The notes beneath the pieces were generated by a model. That model was given only the letters and a program-made list of their open reading frames with translations. It was not told the DNA's origin and did not search any database. This document shows, piece by piece, positions 1 through 3,540 of a stretch of DNA of 6,187 nt (position 1 is the first letter of the stretch; each line of letters begins with the position of its first letter). The stretch is from positions 1-6,187 of the forward strand of contig JADGMZ010000072.1 of the NCBI GenBank assembly GCA_015234495.1, written 5' to 3'. The position numbers and the translations under genes were made by a program. This stretch comes from Brevundimonas sp. Lineage in GTDB: Bacteria > Pseudomonadota > Alphaproteobacteria > Caulobacterales > Caulobacteraceae.

Positions 1-2521
1 GGCGAGACGGTCCGGATCGACCGTGGCCGATGTCTCGCGCGCGCTGGGCGCGATGCAGCAGGACGTTTCAGGCGGGCGCGGCCAGCTGTCCGGTGACGAC
101 CAGTCGGTAAGGGTTGTCGCTACCGTGAAATCCGCCCATGAACTCGCTGCGCTTCCCCTTGTGGCGGGGGGGCGAACCGTGCGGCTGGATCAGGTTGCGA
201 CCGTCGAGGACGCGACGAGCGACCGCACCCAGGCGGCGTTGCTGGATGGCAAGACGGCCGTCGCCTTCAACATCTATCGCGCCAAAGGATCCGACGAGGT
301 GGGCGTGGCCGAAGGGGTCGCGCGCGCCCTGGAGAGCGTGAAGGAGGCCGCGGCCGACGAGATCGTCTTCACCACCGTCGTCGATGAGGTGGCCCATACG
401 CTCGAACAGTTCGAAGGCTCCATGCATATGCTGGTGGAAGGCGCGATCCTGGCGGTCCTCGTCGTCTTCCTCTTCCTGCGGGACTGGCGGGCCACCGTCA
501 TCGCCGGGGTGGCCCTGCCGCTGTCGATCCTTCCCACCTTCGCGGCGATGCACTGGCTCGGGTTTTCGCTCAATACCCTGACGCTGCTCGCCCTCGCGGT
601 CAGCGTGGGCATCCTGGTCGATGACGCCATCGTCGAGATCGAGAACATCGCCCGCCACCGCCAGCTCGGGAAGTCCGCAGCACAGGCCACGGCGGATGCG
701 GTCAATGAGATCGCCCTGGCCGTGCTGGCCACCACCTTCACCCTGGTCGTGGTCTTCCTGCCCACCTCCCTGATGCCGGGGCTGGCGGGGATGTTCTTCG
801 AGCAGTTCGGCTGGACGGCCGTGATCGCCGTCCTCGCCTCGCTTCTTGTCGCCCGACTGGTGACCCCGCTGATGGCGGCCCGAATGCTGAAGGCTCACCC
901 GATACCGGAGACGCGTGACGGCTGGCTCATGCAGCGGTATCTCCGGATTGTGCGGTGGGCCCTACGCCACCGCTGGGTTACGGCCGGGCTGGCTGTGGCC
1001 GGGTTCGCCGCCTCCCTCGCCATCGTCCCTCTTCTTCCGGCCGGGCTGATACCGGCGGGCGATCCGGGGCGGACCGCGGTCAACATCGAACTGCCGCCGG
1101 GCAGCGCCTTCAGCGACACCCTGACGGCCGCCGAAGCCGCCCGGGCCGCTATTGGCGGAATTGAAGGCGTGGTCTCCGTCTTCACCGCCATCGGGACGTC
1201 ACAGGAGGGCGCGGGCGGCTACCAGCCGGCTGACGTTCGCCGGGCGACGATCACGCTCAACCTGCGCGAACGGGGCGAGCGCGCGCCCCTTGCCGAGATC
1301 GAACGTCAGGTGCGCGAGCGTCTGGCGACGGTTCCCGGCGTGCGTTTCTCCGTCGGCGGGGATGGCGGCCCGGGCGGCGCCCTGGCGCTCATTCTGGCGA
1401 GCGACGACGCGGAGATCTTGCGGACGGCGGCCGAACGGTTCGAGTCCGAACTGCGCGGGGTAGGGACCCTGACCAGCGTCGCATCAACCGCCTCCCTCGA
1501 GCGACCCGAACTGGTGATCCGCCCGGATCTCGCCCGGGCGGCGGAACAGGGTGTCGCCACCGCGGATATCGGCGATACCTTGCGGATCGCCACGGGCGGC
1601 GACTACGTCGAAGCCCTGTCGCGGCTCAATCTGGACAATCGCCAGATACCCATCCGGGTCAGGATCGCGGACACCGATCGCGCCGATCTGCAGGCGATCG
1701 GCAATCTGCGGATCAACGCCAGGGACGGCGCCGTCCCCCTCTCCGCCATCGCCAGTCTCGGTCTCGAGAACGGCCCGGCACAGATCGACCGCTATGATCG
1801 GCAGCGATACGTCACCGTGACGGCGGACCTGAACGGCATGGCGATCGGCGACGCCACGGCCGCGGCCATGGCCCTGCCGGCCATCCGGGACCTGCCGCCC
1901 TCCGTGAGACTGATCGAGACCGGCGACGCCGAGCTGGCTGCAGAGCTGTCTGCAGGCTTCCTCTTCGCCATGACCGCGGGCGTGCTCTGCATGGTCTGTG
2001 TGCTGGTCCTGCTGTTCCAGGATGTCCTCCAGCCGATCACCATCCTATCCGCCCTGCCGCTGGCCCTCGCCGGCGTCTTCGTCGCCCTTCTGGTCACCGG
2101 GTCCGAACTGAACCTCCCGGTGATGATCGGCATCGTCCTCTTGATGGGCGTGGTCGCCAAGAACTCGATCCTGCTTGTCGACCACGCTGCAACCGCGATC
2201 CGGCGCGACGGGATGGGCGTGGTGGACGCTCTTGTGGACTCGTGTCGCGTCCGCGCTCGCCCGATCATCATGACCAGTCTGGCCATGATCGCCGGCATGG
2301 TTCCGATCGCCTTGGGGCTGGGAGCCGACGCCAGCTTCCGTCAGCCGATGGCGATCGGCATCATCGGCGGCCTCGTGACCTCCACCCTGCTGAGCCTGGT
2401 GTTCGTCCCTGTCAGCTTCAGCCTGATGGCCGGGTTCGAGCGACGCCTGCGCACGCTCGTTCAAAAACTTCGCGGGAGGGTGCCCAACGGCATCGTTCGC
2501 GAGCAGGGGGCCCGCCTGTGA
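1..2521 (+). CDS. RND (HAE-1 type) efflux pump inner-membrane subunit, 5' end missing
   Basis: This is a proton-driven inner-membrane transporter of the AcrB/MexB superfamily, which normally exports drugs or other hydrophobic compounds through a periplasmic adaptor and an outer-membrane channel. The frame is open from base 2, so the gene begins upstream. The GTG at 23 is only the first start-like codon in the window. Counting from it, 832 residues are visible, against about 1,040 in full-length relatives, so roughly 200 N-terminal residues including TM1 are outside. Eleven membrane segments can be read (TM2 near 420-480, TM12 near 2340-2440), with the porter/docking loop between TM7 and TM8 at about 1060-1930. 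The proton-relay residues are intact: the Asp pair in GILVDDAIVEIEN (620-625), the TM10 Lys in GVVAKNSILLVD (2159-2161), and RARPIIMTS in TM11. VDDAIV rather than DGAVVM argues for HAE-1 over heavy-metal pumps. The TGA overlaps the start of the Rieske remnant. Substrate cannot be told. Confidence 0.95.
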   Translation, partial: ARRSGSTVADVSRALGAMQQDVSGGRGQLSGDDQSVRVVATVKSAHELAALPLVAGGRTVRLDQVATVEDATSDRTQAALLDGKTAVAFNIYRAKGSDEVGVAEGVARALESVKEAAADEIVFTTVVDEVAHTLEQFEGSMHMLVEGAILAVLVVFLFLRDWRATVIAGVALPLSILPTFAAMHWLGFSLNTLTLLALAVSVGILVDDAIVEIENIARHRQLGKSAAQATADAVNEIALAVLATTFTLVVVFLPTSLMPGLAGMFFEQFGWTAVIAVLASLLVARLVTPLMAARMLKAHPIPETRDGWLMQRYLRIVRWALRHRWVTAGLAVAGFAASLAIVPLLPAGLIPAGDPGRTAVNIELPPGSAFSDTLTAAEAARAAIGGIEGVVSVFTAIGTSQEGAGGYQPADVRRATITLNLRERGERAPLAEIERQVRERLATVPGVRFSVGGDGGPGGALALILASDDAEILRTAAERFESELRGVGTLTSVASTASLERPELVIRPDLARAAEQGVATADIGDTLRIATGGDYVEALSRLNLDNRQIPIRVRIADTDRADLQAIGNLRINARDGAVPLSAIASLGLENGPAQIDRYDRQRYVTVTADLNGMAIGDATAAAMALPAIRDLPPSVRLIETGDAELAAELSAGFLFAMTAGVLCMVCVLVLLFQDVLQPITILSALPLALAGVFVALLVTGSELNLPVMIGIVLLMGVVAKNSILLVDHAATAIRRDGMGVVDALVDSCRVRARPIIMTSLAMIAGMVPIALGLGADASFRQPMAIGIIGGLVTSTLLSLVFVPVSFSLMAGFERRLRTLVQKLRGRVPNGIVREQGARL

Positions 2522-2816
2522 CCGTCGTGATCGATATGGCCGCCACGCGCCGGCCCGCCCTGGACGAGGTCCAGAGCGGCCGTCTCGGTCGCGGCTTCTC
2601 TGGGACAGCTGGTATGTCGCCGGCGTCAGCGATGACCTCGCCGCCGGGAAATTCACATCCCGGCGGATCCTTGGCCGCCCGATCCTGCTGGGTCGTCGCA
2701 CGACGGGCGAGGTGCCGCCCGCACCGGTCGTTCCGCTGTCGGCCGGGCGCATCCGGCGTGTTGTCGAAGGGCGGGTGATCGAGTGTCCTAATCACGGCTC
2801 TAGGTGTCTGTTTCAT
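2518..2816 (+). pseudogene. Rieske aromatic-ring oxygenase alpha subunit, 5' remnant (frameshifted, truncated)
   Basis: This is a degraded 5' end of a Rieske non-heme iron oxygenase (vanillate demethylase/phenylpropionate dioxygenase-like). GTG 2518 overlaps the pump stop as GTGA, a translational-coupling arrangement. From it the frame reads VTVVIDM...LDEVQSGRLGRGF to 2598. Losing one base there moves the frame, and LWDSWYVAGVSDDLAAGKF follows from 2598, then RILGRPILLGRRTTGEV to 2714, which is the normal N-terminal Rieske strand order. The expected DxCPHR segment is mostly deleted at about 2712-2732; only CCGCACCGGTC survives, and RCRPHRS appears in another frame. The frame then resumes as VPLSAGRI...VEGRVIECPNHG (2730-2798), which includes the second Cys/His ligand pair, but W/RFD is missing and similarity stops by about 2816. 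The first stop in this frame is TAG 2850. Relatives are about 330-440 aa, so three quarters are gone. No product is expected. The family call rests on motifs read by eye. Confidence 0.8.
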
Positions 2817-2832
2817 CGTCGGAAGTCCGAGA

Positions 2833-2876
2833 TTTTGGTACCGTCATTCTAGGTTCGAGTTTTAGTTCCCCAGCCA
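2833..2876 (+). other. tRNA-Gln(TTG) 3'-half remnant, possible integration (att) site
   Basis: The segment reads in tRNA order. There is a seven-base anticodon loop TTTTGGT (2833-2839, anticodon TTG at 2835-2837), a 3' anticodon strand ACCGT, and a four-base variable region CATT. The T arm is CTAGG-TTCGAGT-TTTAG (2849-2865), with the canonical TTCRANY loop, three Watson-Crick pairs and two G-T pairs. It ends with acceptor strand TTCCCCA, discriminator G (2873) and CCA (2874-2876). A CCCCA-G-CCA end together with a TTG anticodon fits bacterial tRNA-Gln. The 5' half is absent: no TGGGGAA, no D arm, and upstream bases do not pair with ACCGT. The usual C61 is T (2861), so the copy has decayed. 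tRNA 3' halves without a 5' half are typical of the far att site of an island. It could be chance similarity, but the ordered match over 44 bases makes that less likely. Confidence 0.55.
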
Positions 2877-2957
2877 TCCGCCCTCACTGCATTTGAGCGC
2901 CCTGGCGCCTCCTGGAGCGATCTGGCGAGGCTTTACGACGCTGGGCGAGTGAAGAAA
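2877..2957. other. Intergenic stretch with no supported feature
   Basis: These 81 bases lie between the tRNA-like segment and the stop of the minus-strand exported protein. I see no gene, and no stem followed by a T tract that would make a convincing terminator for the minus-strand gene. The only structure is a short GC-rich palindrome (GCGCCCTGGCGC near 2897-2908), which is too weak to call. Confidence 0.5.
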
Positions 2958-3323
2958 TCACTCGGACGCGGGCCGGGCCCTCAGAACCAGCGGCAGAGAG
3001 GCCGTTCCCTGAACCAGGACGCCGGTCAGCGTCTGGGGATCGGGCGACAGGCGACCTTCGAAGCGGCCGCCGATGCGCGGCACGCTCAATCGCACCACGT
3101 CGGGCTCCGGGACCGACAGTTCCGCCGGAATGCCGAAACCGCCCTGGTCCGGGCTGTCGACCGTGGCTGTGCCGTCCGGTTGGATGTGAAAGACGATTCG
3201 GATTGACTGCCCGCCGAACGACAAGCGACCTTCCCAGGATCCTGTGAGGTCGGACTCGGCCAGCTGGGGTGCGGGACAGGCGGCGAAGACAGCGACGAGC
3301 GCGGTTGCGGTGGCGATCTGCAT
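2958..3323 (-). CDS. Small exported protein, stand-alone hydrolase-associated beta domain (possible lipoprotein)
   Basis: This is a 121-residue protein with an N-terminal hydrophobic stretch (residues 3-15) ending VFAAC at residue 16. That is a near-lipobox, so it may be a lipoprotein; signal peptidase I cleavage after QLA (residue 22) is the alternative. The n-region has no Lys or Arg, which is unusual for either. Residues 28-116 form one beta-rich domain with the pattern GSWEGRL...IRIVFHI, DSPDQGGFGIP, VPRIGGRFEGRLS, LTGV and SLPL. From memory of the family, this domain usually sits in front of an alpha/beta hydrolase or esterase in proteobacterial proteins; here nothing follows it and there is no Ser-His-Asp catalytic domain. 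The biochemical role is unknown. The ATG at 3321-3323 is chosen because GGAG lies six bases upstream and no in-frame alternative start is near. It is transcribed divergently from the large beta-helix gene, so the two may share control. Confidence 0.82.
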   Translation of the reverse strand: MQIATATALVAVFAACPAPQLAESDLTGSWEGRLSFGGQSIRIVFHIQPDGTATVDSPDQGGFGIPAELSVPEPDVVRLSVPRIGGRFEGRLSPDPQTLTGVLVQGTASLPLVLRARPASE

Positions 3324-3329
3324 GAAGGA

Positions 3330-3333
3330 CTCC
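3330..3333 (-). promoter_or_regulatory. Ribosome binding site of the small exported protein
   Basis: GGAG on the minus strand lies six bases before the ATG at 3323. It fixes the start, because the preceding in-frame codons (TTC, TCC, GAG, CTG, TTA) offer no usual alternative. Confidence 0.65.
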
Positions 3334-3370
3334 AGTAATTCGCGCCGGGAGGACGCGGCCCGGAGCTAGA

Positions 3371-3389
3371 CGGGCCCGGCGCCGGCCCG
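3371..3389. repeat. Inverted repeat in the divergent intergenic region
   Basis: CGGGCC (3371-3376) and GGCCCG (3384-3389) are perfect complements around the seven-base loop CGGCGCC. It has no T tract and lies upstream of both flanking genes, so it is not a terminator for either. It could be a protein-binding palindrome or simply a result of high GC. Confidence 0.4.
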
Positions 3390-3391
3390 CG

Positions 3392-3408
3392 CGTCAAATG
3401 GCCGTCAA
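3392..3408. promoter_or_regulatory. CGTCAA direct repeat, 11-bp spacing (possible operator)
   Basis: CGTCAA occurs at 3392-3397 and again at 3403-3408, eleven bases apart start to start, so both copies face the same side of the helix. Response regulators of the OmpR/PhoB family typically bind direct repeats of this spacing. On the other strand it reads TTGA-N7-TTGA, a distant likeness to the CtrA site TTAA-N7-TTAA. It lies between two divergent genes. Binding is inference only. Confidence 0.3.
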
Positions 3409-3433
3409 GAAGGACGCGCGCCCGGCCCCGGAC

Positions 3434-3484
3434 GCGATTTCACGGCGATTTCACGCCCGGCGATACGGGCGATTCACGCCCGGC
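3434..3484. repeat. Tandem 11-mer GCGATTTCACG with a third near-copy and a hairpin
   Basis: GCGATTTCACG occurs twice head to tail (3434-3444 and 3445-3455). A third copy lacking one T (GCGATTCACG) is at 3469-3478. The second and third copies both continue with CCCGGC. Between them CGCCCG (3454-3459) and CGGGCG (3466-3471) form a perfect six-base stem with loop GCGATA. The block ends 57 bases before the beta-helix gene start, so it may lie in its promoter or leader. It may be an operator; no regulator can be named from sequence alone. Confidence 0.5.
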
Positions 3485-3540
3485 CTCCATGAGCCCGCCT
3501 CCCTTCGGACACGAGAGAGGCCGGCCCCGCCGGACAAGCC

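Noticed and set aside
68..898. Minus-strand frame of 276 codons, rich in Gly, Asp, His, Gln and Arg
   Set aside because: It is antisense to the RND pump, which has all its functional motifs; the composition is that of a GC-rich shadow.
1930..1957. Short direct repeat GAGCTGGCTGCA / GAGCTGTCTGCA
   Set aside because: It is within the pump coding sequence and encodes ordinary residues (ELAAELSAG) before TM8; it is probably chance.
2242..2778. Plus-strand frame of 178 codons running through the pump 3' end into the Rieske remnant
   Set aside because: It is out of frame with the pump and has low-complexity Arg/Pro/Ser content. Its RCRPHRS stretch is a leftover of the Rieske first motif, not a gene.
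2885..2957. Possible terminator after the minus-strand gene
   Set aside because: Only short imperfect stems are present and there is no T run on the minus strand after them.
3394..3408. CtrA box (TTAA-N7-TTAA)
   Set aside because: The sequence gives TTGA-N7-TTGA on the minus strand; both half-sites deviate from the consensus, so it is not called as a CtrA site.
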